A stretch of 64,000 nt of DNA from Puccinellia tenuiflora (GCA_012064385.1 QRDG01000404.1:92929-156928); one strand, 5' to 3'. Counted from the stretch's first letter, positions 11,005-22,829 are shown. Program-made: numbers and translations. The notes: a model not told the origin generated them from the sequence alone.

Positions 11005-12178
11005 GAGCATCTCCAGCCAGCCCCCTAGGACGCCCCCCAGGGCACCTTTTTGGCTTTTTTTAATGCCGGATGGAAAAAACTCTCCCAGTCGGGCCCTAGG
11101 AAGTTGTTTTTCGCCGGAATAGAGCAAAAGATTCCCCCGGCGTCGTAGGCCGAACCCAGCCCGCTGGGGGCAGCTGGGGGCGCCGGCGATTCTTTGCATG
11201 CAAAAAAAAACCACTGTCAGCCTCCCACGTCGTTCTCTCTTTTTTTTTTTAATCTCCCCACCACTGGCCCACTCTCTCTCTCCTCCTCCTATCCTCTTCC
11301 TCTCCACCAACCGCCCTCTCCCCCATGCTGCCGGCCCTGCTCCCCCGCCGGCTTTGCTCGCCTCCTTTCTCCTCCATGCCGCCGGCCGTGCTCCCCCATG
11401 CCGCCGGCCGTCGCCCCTCTCCGCGCCGCCGCGCGCCGCCACCCCGCCGGCCGTGCTCGCCTCCTCTCTCCTCCGCCTTGGTCGCCGCGGACGCCGCGCA
11501 CACCGGCCGGAAACACGGCGCCCAGCTCAGCCGCATCCTCCAGCTCCCGCGCCACCTGTGCTTGCCGCACCCTCGGCTGATATACACCTACGCGCACGCG
11601 GCCACGGGGTCGCGGCGTGGCTCACCCCCGCGCAGGCGGCGCACATGTCCTCCCAGCCCGGCGTGCTCTCCGTCCACCGCGACGAGGCGCAGCAGCTCCA
11701 CACGACCCACACCCCGGCGTTCCTCCGCCTGACCCAGTCCGCCGGGCTCCTCCCCGCCGCCGCCGGGGCCTCGGGCACCGCCTCGGACGTCGTCGTCGGC
11801 GTGCTCGACGCCGGGATCTACCCCGTCGGCCGCGGCTCCTTCGCCCAGCCACCCCGCTCGGCCCCACGCCGTCCTCCTTCTCCGGCGGCAACAGCAAGCT
11901 CGTGGGCGCCAAGTTCTTCTACAAGGGCTACGAGGCGGGCCTCGGCCACCCCATCGACGAGACCAAGGAGTCCAAGCCGCACGGCCGCCCTCTCGCCCTC
12001 GCGCCGCCTCCGCCGGCCGCCCTCGCGTCTCCTTCCTCCAGAGCGCGCGAAGTTGCAACCGCTTCACTCCATGAGGGCACGGCTGGGAAACATCGGCCCC
12101 CCAAAGCAAAAACTTCCGCCGGCGTCCCCCAGGAGGCACCGGCAAAGTCTGCTGGTGTGCGCAACGGCTGGGATGCTC
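11005..12178. mobile_element. TIR element carrying a subtilase gene fragment (Pack-type)
   Basis: It starts GAGCATCTCCAGCC and ends GGCTGGGATGCTC, a near-perfect terminal inverted repeat. The flanks TAAGTATTA (10996-11004) and TAAGTATAT (12179-12187) match at seven of nine positions, which would fit a decayed 9-bp Mutator-type duplication, but the superfamily is uncertain. The interior is GC-rich and holds a captured piece of a subtilisin-like protease gene. Confidence 0.6.
11510..11990 (+). pseudogene. Fragment of a subtilisin-like serine protease
   Basis: Read across two or three frame changes, the sequence matches the plant SBT prodomain-to-catalytic junction: RLIYTYAHAATG, then LTPAQAAHMSSQPGVLSVHRD (I9 propeptide end), AFLRLTQSAGLLPAA, VVVGVLDAGIYP and, after a frameshift near 11858, NSKLVGAKFFYKGYEAGLGH. 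The canonical catalytic-Asp context LDTG reads LDAG here. The His, Asn and Ser catalytic regions are absent. It lies inside a TIR element, so it is most likely a captured exon fragment rather than a gene. Confidence 0.75.
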
Positions 12179-12608
12179 TAAGTATATATTAGAGAAGAGA
12201 TGCTACATAGTGATCATGTGCTGCCGCTGGCTACTGGGCAGCGCTAGCACATGGCATGCATCAATGTTTTGTGACCGTTCAGTCCAGAACGAGTCTCCTT
12301 CCCACGGATTTTCTCAGCTTCATTGTGTTTTAGTAAGTTAACTAGTAAAATGCCCGTGCGTTGCTACGGAAGCGTGAATATTTAATCGGGGATACATCAT
12401 TTGTGTGCGCATGTTGTTAATAACTGCACGAAATGGTAACAACAAACCTAAGCAGTATGTCCCAAAGTCAACGGCACGCGTTGCATCTATAGTTTTGACA
12501 ACTATGATGTGTCCGGTGATTTGATTTACCCAAAGAATTAGACACACTCATACTACTTGACATAATATTTGCATGAAACTGATGTAATGAATGATTTGTC
12601 CAACATCG

Positions 12609-12640
12609 CTAGATAATTGCCCATGCGTTGCAATGGGTAT
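12609..12640 (-). mobile_element. Second Helitron-like 3' terminus
   Basis: CTAG followed by CCCAT...ATGGG around GCGTTGCA, the same design as the end at 12342. The base outside CTAG is G rather than A, so it fits the insertion rule less well. It could be the true 3' end of the Rep/helicase element or a relic of an older insertion. Confidence 0.45.
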
Positions 12641-12849
12641 GAATATTTAATTATGTTAATCCATGATCAGGCTATCCATTCTACGTTCGTGTCGTTAAAA
12701 TTCGGGTGAGATTCCAATCACCGTATGTGAGACAACCAACATCCAACTGAGATATTTTTCTTACAATTTATAGTCTTACAAACAAAATAATCCGTTTTGA
12801 AATATCCAATTTAATTATTTGTAAATAACTGAAATAACAATATCATATA

Positions 12850-12943
12850 CTCCCTCCGATCCGGAAAGAGTGACGTGGGAAAACACCTAACTAAGCCTAA
12901 TTACACAGTAAAACCGGCGACACTTAATTCGGATCGGAGGAAG
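12850..12943. mobile_element. Short Stowaway-type MITE
   Basis: CTCCCTCCGATCCGG at the left and GGATCGGAGGAAG at the right are inverted, flanked by TA on both sides (12848-12849, 12944-12945). It is 94 bp long and non-coding. Confidence 0.85.
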
Positions 12944-13158
12944 TATATAAAGTAAAAAGGTAGGTCAGTAATATAAAAGCTTCGGGCTGAACAACTCTTC
13001 TTAGACTGGAAAAGCACAAAATATTGCAGGGGACAAATTCAGTATGACTCTTTTTTTTTTTTGCAGAAATGTATCTCTAAGACTCTAACCGCTCCAAAAG
13101 CTAATTCATATGGTAGTGTTATCCGTATATACCGCTGGATAAAGCTTATGATTTCTAT

Positions 13159-14820
13159 GTGAAAAAAAACAAAGAAAAAAAGACGCCTCACTTACCTCCC
13201 CACTCCCTGCCTCACCGTCTCTCTCCACTCCTCAAATTCCCCTTTCTCCCCAGTCCCCACCGCCGGCGACCGGCAGTACAAGCCGTTGTCTCCTCGGCGC
13301 CTCGACGTGTGCCGCCTCCCCGCCGCCAGCCTCGACGAATTCCCTCTCCTCGCTATTGCAGCCAATCACGTCGCGCCGGAGGCACGCCCCTGTTCTTATC
13401 CGCTGCTCCTCATCCATTCTGGTCGCCGAAGAGCTGGAGAAGGTCTCGGAGACCAGGCGGGAGAAGGGCTCTCCCGAGCAGGGCTGCAGGCACGAGCAAC
13501 GCCTTCTCCCTGGCGCGCGACACGACCGCTGTGACGCCGTCGAGCTGCTCGGTCGCCGACCAAAGCTCCGCCTAGGTGGTGCGCAGTAGCCCATCTAGCT
13601 GCTCGGCCTCAGCGTCGGCGTGCTCGAATGGCCTGGCGGCGCGCCGGCGGAGCCCGAAGATCCCCACCGACGCGCTTCCTTGCGCCGTCCGCCCCTGCTC
13701 CAATGGCCTGGCGGCGCACCCACGGTGACGGCGTAAAAGTGACCAGCTAAGAAATTGTTGCAGCATGCACCAGCATCACCGTGTAGGGGACCTCGACCAG
13801 TCGGTGCTTGGCGTGCTCCAGCTTCACCACCTTGCGCTCTCGGAGTACACCGCACAGGTACACCCGCGCCTTCTTGCTGCTGTCGTCGGCTTCCTTGTCA
13901 CTGCGATGTTCGTGGCGGTGGAGCGCTTGTTGGTACTCGTCGCGTAAGGCTCTGAGCTGCTCCGTTACTGATCTGAAGGATTTTGTGGTAGTGTACCGGT
14001 AGAGTAACAAGGGGATGAGATAGCCGATTTAGGGGAACATTTTGATTGAGTTTGTTGCTTGTGTACGCCCGTTGCGGTGACAAATTTGTGGAATTCAGTT
14101 TTGCTTAGTTGTTTTGTATAACGGAGAGTATGCTTCTTTGGGTCTGCAGGAAAATGTGAGCGAAGCAGCTGCAGCGCTTCACTACGAGTCCAAGCTCTAC
14201 ATGCCTCTCGGCCCTTTCCGAGGAGGAAGTAAGTCAGCTATCATTGAGCAAGTCAATGTTTTCGGAATAGTATTTTCTGATTACCTTCAGCGGTGATGGT
14301 TAATTGAGATGAGTTTATTTTTTCTAGTGTGGAGCATACCCTGAACATATCTTCAACAGATTATACTCATTATAGGACTTCATATTTTTCTGGGCTTGTT
14401 CACCAGCAATCTAACAATGTTGAATCCTGTCCCTAGTGCCATTGTTTCCCTGACTGCAGGTCAATTTTTTCTTGGTTAGGGTACAACAGTTCTTATTATC
14501 TCTATCTGAATTAATCAAAATCACTGGTACTTGTAGTATGTCATGTTAGGAAATAGCAGTGATTCTGTGAGCTCTTCATTGATAGTCCGTCACCAGTAGT
14601 GACTTTGTTGGCTTTCATGTTCCTCTTCTTACTGCCATATGCAGCAGCCGCAACAGAATGAACTGTCACTTTGTATGTCACGTTTAATTAAATACATTTT
14701 GGGGGTAACTGAGACCTATGATATTTTGCAGTTTTAGTATGGGAACCCTGATGCCATGTGCTCCTCGCTGATCAATGCAAAGAAGAATGGGGAAGACTTG
14801 GTGGTAATTGACTGAACACA
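13159..14820. other. GC-rich gene-like fragments inside the Helitron
   Basis: 13200-13570 resembles a CT-rich 5' leader plus first exon. 13600-14010 is open on both strands; the minus frame reads SVTEQLRALRDEYQQALHR, coiled-coil-like. Segments at about 14151-14230 and 14734-14810 sit behind CAG acceptor-like sites. I recognise no family, and no continuous protein can be assembled. These may be exons of host genes captured by the Helitron. Confidence 0.35.
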
Positions 14821-15282
14821 TTCCCTTTTTAGTTATCTAACCATACATGTGCACTTCCGGTTTCATTAGTTTCTTAGGCATCTTGAAAATATTACTGGAA
14901 ATGAGAGCAAATAAATAAAGTTGCATCTGTCCATTTCTTGCCTTGAAATTCCTCAAAACAACCATGGTGCCTGTACTATTGATAAAACATAAGATCGTAT
15001 ACTAACATAAGAAAACCATGTAGTTTGTATTGTGCACAGTACACACTTGATGCAGGTCATGTGACCAGACTACAAAAAATTATTTCGTGAGATAAGAAAC
15101 TTGGAGTAGTTCAGACTAACAGAACTGAATCCTAAGTCATGTTCAAGTATGGATGATTCCCTTACTTTAATCCCGTAGTGTACTTTGATCTGCACAAAAC
15201 AAGTTACGTAGCAAATATAAGCATGCATAATAAAAAATGATAAAAGTATGATTACTTAAATTTGAAGTGACAAATATCTCAC
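14821..15282. other. Non-coding stretch downstream of the Rep/helicase gene
   Basis: AT-rich; nothing recognised apart from the expected 3' UTR of the minus-strand helicase gene. Confidence 0.5.
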
Positions 15283-18200
15283 CTATGATGTAAGGATCTC
15301 TCTGTAGACGATGTTTTTCGTGTACGCACCAATTGGACTTCGGGAGCTCTTGTTTTGGCTATCACCTTTGTTCTTCTTTTTGTTACCACTGTCGGGGACG
15401 ACAAGAATCTTCACGTTGTTTCTGGCGGTGGATCTAGATAGCGCGACGTACAACTGCCCATGAGAGAACACCGGCTCGGGCAAATAAATACCGACATTCG
15501 GGATAGTCTGCCCCTGTGCCTTGTTAACCGTCATTGCGAAGCTGAGCCTAATAGGAAACTGCTTCCTCTTAAACTGAAAAGGGAACATCTCATCATCAGA
15601 GGGGCAAAGTGGAATCCTTGGCAAGAATATCCTCTTTCCAGCATGCTGACCCAACACAATTTCTGCATCGATGACATTCCTTTGAAATCCTCGAACCACC
15701 AACCTCGTGCCATTGCAAAGTCCATTTGCAGGGTCAATATTTCTGAGCAATATGACCGGGCAGTTAATCTTGAGCTTCAACAAATGCGGAGGCAGCCCAT
15801 TAGGGGTCAATGTGTTAAGGAAATCCTCCGGGTAATAGTTATGAGGATCGTCCACCGCAGAATCAAAGCTATGGTACACCATCTCATCTCCTTGAAATCT
15901 ATTGATCATCTTCAAATTAACCCTATCCACACAATCATTTCTCGTTGACAAGATTGCCCGTGAGGTGATGTAGTTTGGGTCTGACATGTTAGCACCAAGA
16001 TTGGGGAAGACATTTTCTATCAGTGTATCAAGGTCGATGTCCTTCCCGGTATACGACACACATATCTCGTCTGGAAGGAGGACCTCACCATCACCATTGG
16101 TTTGTTCCTTACCATCGCCAATGCGCAATAGGTATTCCGCAAACCACGGGTCATTATGTGCCCTCATATTTCGAACCAGCTTGTGGTGACGCATGCAGTC
16201 CCAAAGATAAGACCGACGTAGCGATGCGTCAATTATCGGAGCCCTCGATCCCTTACGAACGACAGGGAGGACCTGCCTGAAATCTCCACCGAACACAACC
16301 GTCTTTCCACCAAACGGTAGGGGGGACCTTTGGAAAATCCCTTTCTCGTCTGGTTGGCCCATTACATCGCGCATACTGTTGTCCAGCGCCTCCACAGCCT
16401 GTCTCTTTGTCATGGAAGCCTCATCCCAAATAATTAGAGAAGCTGACTTTAGGAGCTTGGCTGTCCCGCTCTGTTTTGTGAAGGTACAAAAACCACCATC
16501 ATCAATGCTCAATGGTATCTTGAACCGTGAATGAGCCGTTCTCCCTCCGGGCATTATGGAAGCTGCTACACCAGATGTTGCTGTTGCCACAGCAATCTTT
16601 TTTTTTTTCGCGTACCGTTGCGAGCAGTGCTCTGTACAGAAAAGTCTTTCCAGTGCCTCCAGGTCCATCCACAAAGAACACACCACCCTCGTCTCCATCA
16701 ACAGCAGACATAATTTCTTCATATGCGGCCCTCTGATCCATATTAAGCGAGTCTGATAGATTTTTATCCTCATCGTTGATCTCGATGGTGGACTCCTCGA
16801 AGATCTCCCTTGTCACACCGGTGGCACTGTCAAATTCCTTATCGATAGCAGGAAGAGGAAATGATGTTATTTCCTTGCCCATTGATTGAAGCATATTCCT
16901 AATATCTATGAGAACCATTTGCTCAACTACAAGTCCGGATGGATTGTTACGGCGATAGTCTTCTGACATTGCGTCCAAGTGTTTCTCCCAGAGTCCGCGC
17001 ACATCGCTAGGCTCACAAAACACCAGTATTGTTGCAAAGAGCCTTCGTAGAGATGACGGCATCTCGTAGAATGTAGATTCAGTGAGGGAGTCATCCAATG
17101 TGTTGTCCCCTTCAATGAGTCCCCTTCTCTCTGCAGCTTCACGAAAGGTTGGTAGAATCTCACCATTAACTGTCCTTAGATCCTCGTAGGAGGTGGCCCC
17201 GGTGACATTGTTTAGAAGGACACGCAGGTAGTAGCGTTCCCCCTCGGCGGGATGAGCAGACACAATTCTTCCAACCTGTCCACCTGTATCATATTTCCTT
17301 CTTCTCCAGTATTTTTCCTTACCTTTCTGCCAGGTATACCATTCAGGAAAGTCCCTGTACAAGATAGAACGAGCCTGAGAGTGCACTCTATTTGCCTCGA
17401 AGTACTCTGTAAGCATTGATTTCTCAACACCCTCACGGTTAACTACTCCTTGGATATCTTGGCCCTGTTTGAACGATACCATGTGCATGTTTGGAAGATG
17501 GAGCTGCAGCTGCATCACTGGCGGATTTTGCTTACTCAATGCAAAGCCATATATCCTCCACAATGCTTCCGGAGGAGTCACCCACCTCGCATCTCTATAT
17601 TGTTTGATCTCATCTATGTCTCCATTGCCATCTGTCTTGTCAGCCTGACTCATTGAAATAGACGCCCGATCATGGCCCTTGTATATGTACTTGAAAAGAT
17701 ACTTAACGGCCTTTATGCTCCCACATGCCTCTACATTGATGTGGCAATTGAAATGACGCAGAAGGTGAGGATTGTATGGGACAACCCACCTATTATCGAG
17801 CCATTCCTTTCGAACCATTACCGTATGACAATCTTGACGTCTTCTGTATAGAGGGTAGGAGTCCTTGCCCTGTGAGGTAGCCGCATTGAAAGGCCGAGGA
17901 TAGTGATTCTTGCAAGCAGGACGACCCTTTGTGCACGGACAATCACGGTTTAAAGCACCACATGGCCCATGCATCATGTGCTTCACGACCATCTTATATA
18001 GTTCTGGGTACTTCTTCTTGTTTGGGAGCTCAGCTGATATAAGACGGTCGTACTGCTCGGGACACGTGAGCTTGTAGTTTCCTTCCATGATCAACAGGAA
18101 GTGTGCATGGGGAAGGCCCCTCTTTTGGAACTCCACCACATACACATAGGCCCGCACCTTGCCCAGGATGTCCTTTTTCAACAACTTATCCTTGAGTTCC

Positions 18201-18672
18201 TCCAGTTTCGCCCTGAAAACACGGACAACAAGGTCCGGACGATCCTGTGGTGTCTGGCCAGGGTAGAGTTCGCGCTTGATCTCATCCCAGTTTGGATTGC
18301 ACGTCATTGTGAGAAAGACGTCTGGCTTGCCATACTTCCGCACCAATGCCATAGCATCCATGTAGCGACGCCTCATGTCTCGTGGACCACCAATGAATGA
18401 AGTAGACAACACTGTACGCTTTCCAACAGCATCCGTCCTACCCTCACCGGCGTGCAAGCTGTCCACTAATCCTTGGTACAGATCTGCCCTTATCTTATCT
18501 TGATGACCCCATATATAGTCCAATCTGGTGTTCTCGATCTTGATATATGTGTCGACAACGAATTGCTGAAAAAGACGTTTGCCGTAGAGGATCGGGTTGA
18601 ATATCCCAGGACGCATCTGGAATTTGTAGCAGTAGTAGTCCCGCACAGACACACATAGTCTGCCTCCAGCAG
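15283..18672 (-). pseudogene. Helitron Rep/helicase (RepHel), frameshifted and N-truncated
   Basis: Two overlapping minus-strand frames (18672-16502 and 16773-15283) form one protein of about 1100 residues when read across an 11-T run at 16598-16608, where one frame passes into the other. The Helitron_like_N region begins SVRDYYCYKFQMRPG. The rolling-circle Rep motifs are present: HAH in RGLPHAHFLLIM (HUH) and the two-tyrosine motif KYLFKYIYKGHDR. The PIF1-type helicase part has GPGGTGKT (Walker A), LIIWDEASM (Walker B), FGGDFRQVLPV and the C-terminal TVNKAQGQT and YVALSRS motifs. It would nick and unwind DNA for rolling-circle transposition. Plant RepHel proteins usually have a few hundred more N-terminal residues, not found here. 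A splice acceptor (TATGCAG) lies just upstream of 18672. The frame change makes it non-functional as read unless the homopolymer length is a sequencing artefact. Confidence 0.9.
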
Positions 18673-18790
18673 CTGCATAGAGAATGGAAATGAGTGGTGC
18701 CGAAGATAATGAAAAATGACTTGTACAGGAGACGGGATATTATATTGCATACCATGGATTGTGCATGTAATAACTAATATAAACACTAAC

Positions 18791-20013
18791 CTGGTGCGAT
18801 AAAGCCGGTCTATCTGCGATCAGTGCTGCACGGAAGGCCTCCAATTCGTAGCTAGGTTGCTGGAACACAAACCGGGTCTCATCCGTTGTGGCCAAACCCC
18901 CTGCAATACTTCTAGGATTAGATTATAAACTATACATTGTACATAAGTTTATCATATTTTCACAAACATATACCTTCGTTTCGTTTAATTTCCAACATCG
19001 TTGCAGCTAAAGTCCATAATCCGTACTCCGCTGGTTTCCAACGTGTGATGTGACGACCAACTTGTCGGTCCCACACACGCACAAAAATGATTTCCCGCCT
19101 ATTCACGTGTACAGAATATGAGCACATGATTGAGAAAATTAAATTTAAAATGTGATAAGAACAAATCCACACCTCGTGTTCATAATAGCGATGTCCAATT
19201 TTCTGTACTTATATTTGCTTACGTGGACAACCAGGCCAATAACATCTACAAAATGAAGAGTCAGATAACCTGTTCAGAAATAGCATGATAAACATAATAA
19301 CCAAGTAACCAATATTTGGTACCTGCGAGCATTTTGTTGCGCAGACCATAAACCGTGCTGAATTGTGTGAAGCGATGTGGTACTGTCGGGACAACGGTTT
19401 CCCGTTCTGCTAGTTGTATCTCCGTTTGTCGGCGTAAGATAATGATAAATTCAGACTGTATTCTCGCTTTAAAGGGGAATTGTACCTCTGCCGATTCAAA
19501 CTGTACATGTTTGAACAAATAAATTGCCCCGGTTTGAATCTGGTTGTTGAAGTGTTCTACAAAAGGTTCATAGCAGATGGCCTCCATTTTCATCCCCTGT
19601 ACAGTTTGAACCGGCAACATCTCGTGAGCTCTTTTGTACACACAACGAACTAAAAGGAGTAATGAAAGTATATAACTGGAAGAAACATATTATTATAATC
19701 AGCTTACTCTGGTGTCGGCTAGAATGGCATATAGAAATAATCCACTCCTTGTCTGTTTTATGCGTTTGCATAAAACCTTTGCTACTGTCTCCCAGGCAAT
19801 ATCAAGGTAGATGTGCTCCCAGTTCACTTCATCGAATGTTGGACGCCTGCACAAAAAGAATGCGTTATACATGATCTAATCTGATTTGTTTGGTCATGCC
19901 GCTAACCTGTTCAGAGGAGGAGGCGAGAAGGGATGAGGAGGCGAGAAGGTAGGAGGAGCCCATTCTTCTCTCGGTGCCAGAACTCGCTTTGAACCTGGAT
20001 ACCGACACGCCAT
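18791..20013 (-). CDS. RPA70-like OB-fold protein upstream of the Helitron helicase
   Basis: Six putative minus-strand exons have GT-AG borders: 20013-19907 (ATG at 20013), 19846-19708, 19649-19323, 19245-19173, 19098-18974 and 18900-18791. Exons 1-2 join in frame (ending ...FLYAILADTR) and exons 3-6 join in frame. Between exons 2 and 3 the phase is off by one, so an indel or a misjudged site exists there. Visible OB-fold segments are MKMEAICYEPFVEHFNNQIQ, TGAIYLFKHVQF, DVIGLVVHVSKYKYRKLDI and VRVWDRQVGRHITRWKP, as in plant replication-protein-A-like (DUF223) proteins. RPA binds single-stranded DNA, and plant Helitrons are known to carry RPA-like genes. The last exon ends 119 bp before the RepHel exon, but the phases do not join, so a fusion is not supported as read. 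Confidence 0.65.
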
Positions 20014-20440
20014 GGTTGATCGTCAAGAGGTAATTGTGCCAAGAGCTAAATGCCCGCGCGTCAAGAGGCAATGGTGCCAATTTATAGTCCGGTATGCGTT
20101 CGCTCCTTTTAATGCTAATTGTCATTGATTTGTCCCAACCTTTATTGCTAATTTCTCCCAGCGTAATTTTGGTTGTAGGTGATCTGGTCAACGCGTGGTT
20201 ATAATCTTGAAAGTCTGGATTTGAGATATTCCGGATTCAATGTGGTCAATGCGCTGCGTACCGGTGATTTAGCATAATTAAGGATTAATGGGTGCGGTTG
20301 ATTAAATGGCACGCGTTGATTGATTAAATGGCATGCGCTGATTTATTTCGGTAGCGTTGAATAGCGTTGAATAAATGGGTACCGGTAATGGCATGCGTTG
20401 ATTTACAACGCTACCGAAATTGAATAAATGGGTACCGGTC
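20014..20440. other. Helitron 5' subterminal region
   Basis: Non-coding. Contains interspersed direct and inverted short motifs (GCATGCGTTGATT, GGTAGCGTTGAATA, AATAAATGGGTACCGGT) repeated between about 20300 and 20440. Probably the promoter and leader of the minus-strand genes. Confidence 0.45.
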
Positions 20441-20516
20441 AACTTGACGCTACGGTAAACAATCAATTTGATGGGCCGAACTTGACGCTACGGTAAACAA
20501 TCAATTTGATGGGCCG
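20441..20516. repeat. Perfect 38-bp tandem duplication
   Basis: Units 20441-20478 and 20479-20516 are identical, about 100 bp inside the proposed Helitron 5' end. Confidence 0.95.
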
Positions 20517-20718
20517 AACTTTGGCCCGATTTCGGTAGCGTACGACGTGAGGCATGCTTGACGAATCGTTCCTGCCAACGACGACGGAACGAACCGTGTT
20601 TTTTAGATAGGAGAGATTTGTAATTTTTTGTTAGAGATTTTTTATAGCAAGATGAGCTCATATTAGACCTTTTTATGTTGCATAGGTTTACTTTTCAATG
20701 AACATGCTTTTGTAGAAA

Positions 20719-20750
20719 CTAGCACGGTGGCCCTCGCAAATGCGAGGGCA
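20719..20750 (-). mobile_element. Helitron 3' terminus of a second family (minus orientation)
   Basis: CTAG after an A, then CACGGTG, then a perfect 9-bp stem (GCCCTCGCA / TGCGAGGGC, 20730-20749) with a 2-base loop. On the minus strand this is a hairpin followed by CTAG, the Helitron 3' end signature. The element would extend rightwards, but its 5' end is not certain. Confidence 0.65.
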
Positions 20751-22725
20751 TCATTTTTAATATATAAAAGTATTAAGTATCTATTAATTACAAACATTGT
20801 AATGTAGACAGTGCAAGGGCATCATATTTCATATAAGAAATATTAGATAAACTTATTATCTTATATAAATATTTATCTGGATAGAAATATCTGCAAATGT
20901 CTAGAAATATATGTACGCTCCCACATATACTTATATGATGTGTAAAGGATTAATATTTTTCTAGTGGCCCCAAATTTCATGGTAAATCAAAAATAGGACA
21001 GGTGCAGAAAACCTATTTTAATCATCTTTAAATCCTAGGTGAATTATTATTTCAGGATTTACAAATCAGTGAGACAATGTATGTTCTATACGTGGTTATA
21101 TTGGATCAATTCACATAACTATTTCACAGGGCAAGGTAACATATGATTCTTATTTGATGGTACATTAGTACATGGTGAAAATATCGAATATAGTTTGCAA
21201 ATATGATCTAGATCAATTTAGAATAAAAACAAAGTGGATGTCTACATATAATAATTAGGATATCTCTATGTGATGCCTAGATATAGTTAAATATCGATTA
21301 ATCATGTTATGTTATAACAGCAAACCGTCGTGTCAATGCTGATATAATGATATATACAATTATGAAGGCATATTAATTCTTGCATGTTAATCATAAGGAT
21401 CAAGAAATCAATATGTACGTGTATGAAAAGATGATTTGTTACGGAAGTCAGGGATACATTGTTTTTGATAGGTAGGGAAATTATACAATGCACATATTCG
21501 ATTTATTGTGAATATCTTCCATGATTTACTCCCTCGGTCTAGATTGGAATAAGTGAACTTGCAGAAACATACATTGTTTGTAACATGTAACTTTGACCAT
21601 ATTTTTGAATATGTTCCATTTTAGTTGCTTCATTCTTATCTAATAATGGTCTACAATGAAAGTGAGGAAGCTATAGTTTTGTCCATTTTCTCGAACTCTC
21701 TCCTTGATATATTCCATTGTTCATTCCAGTTGTTCTACATCCTCACTCACATGAGTAGTTGTTTCATCTAACATGTCTACGTGAGATCAGTAACTAGATT
21801 ACATCTTACCTAACATGAGACTTCACAATCTATGTATCCAACCACCAAGTTCTTCCCTAATCCATCATCAAAACACTGATCTTTATTTTCATAGTTACAC
21901 CACCGGAATACTCAAATATCGATTCACACATTGAAAAACACATATATAAACATTGTACAATGGCAATGTCACGTTCTCTTAAATCATGTAGGATTATAAA
22001 TCATACGGAATGAAAACAAAAGTGCATGTTAATTTACGTTACCATTTTTTGGCCACATGTATTTTTAACTATTTTTATAGTGGTCATGGGTATATGAACC
22101 ATATGCTATTCATCTAACTCCACTACTTTAATCTGACCATATATTGTTGACTATTCTATGTGAAAGTTTCACCTGCAAACCAAACAAACCATGAATAATT
22201 AGTGGACATACAAATTTTCAAAAACAAACGATAAATACTGAGTTAGGATTTATAGCCTTTCTAACCATGGGTCATTTGATAGCTGTAAAGTTGATTGAAA
22301 CAAATCACAAAGTGTTGAGTCGGGAACATACCGCCGATATTTATTTTGAGTTTTTAGGCTTATATGTTCGAACAATGGATTAGTTATGGCGTGAATTTCT
22401 CTAAAAAGTCCTAACTGGTTCTCGTAGACTATATGATAGCTCAGTGGTTTTGTAGCTGTACCTAGAATCATATGTAGTAACTGTGTTATTCGCCGTATAA
22501 TTGAAGTATTATAATTTGTTCTGTTTTCTATTTTATTTTTGCAAGAGAATCTTGCTGATACAACAGCAATGCTTTCCACAAAAGAAGAAAATATTACATC
22601 GAGGTATTAGAGCTGGTAACTCGCAAAAAAAAGAGGTATTAGTGCTGGTAGGCAAACATATAGCTAGCGACCAAGTTATATACGTGGATTAGCCTGAATG
22701 GTAAATTTCTATTGTTCAATACTTT
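20751..22725. other. AT-rich non-coding stretch, probably Helitron body
   Basis: No plausible coding sequence on either strand and no further repeat structure seen. It follows the Helitron 3' hairpin and may be the body of a non-autonomous Helitron. Confidence 0.4.
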
Positions 22726-22829
22726 ACATGCGGTGGTTGTCTCTCGTCGTCCCCAGAGGCAGCCGCCGGGGATCCCCGCGCGCCGCGGATGAAGGGGACG
22801 GCGGGACTCTCGCGCATCACGGCCGTGTC

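Larger units (their letters stand above)
12342..20616 (-). mobile_element. Helitron, minus orientation (proposed full span)
   Basis: The proposed 5' terminus is TCTCTCCTATCTAAA on the minus strand, starting at 20616. The proposed 3' terminus is a hairpin (CCGT...ACGG, 12354-12369) and CTAG ending at 12342. The flanking bases are A and T, as expected for Helitron insertion between A and T. The interior carries a Rep/helicase gene and RPA-like exons on the minus strand, plus an AT-rich non-coding part and gene-like fragments. A second CTAG-hairpin end at 12609-12635 is an alternative 3' end. The span is inferred from termini, not from a copy comparison. Confidence 0.5.

Noticed and set aside
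13232..14010. Host gene on either strand at 13.2-14.0 kb
   Set aside because: Several overlapping frames, no recognisable family and no continuous exon set; treated as possible captured debris.
18490..18786. Direct fusion of the RPA exons into RepHel
   Set aside because: Splicing 18791 to 18672 gives the wrong phase, and reading through the intron meets a stop; not supported as sequenced.
10161..20616. 10161 as the 3' end of the RepHel Helitron
   Set aside because: It would enclose the fold-back element and the complete subtilase TIR element; possible by nesting, but the 12342 end is closer and also fits the A/T rule. Kept as an alternative only.
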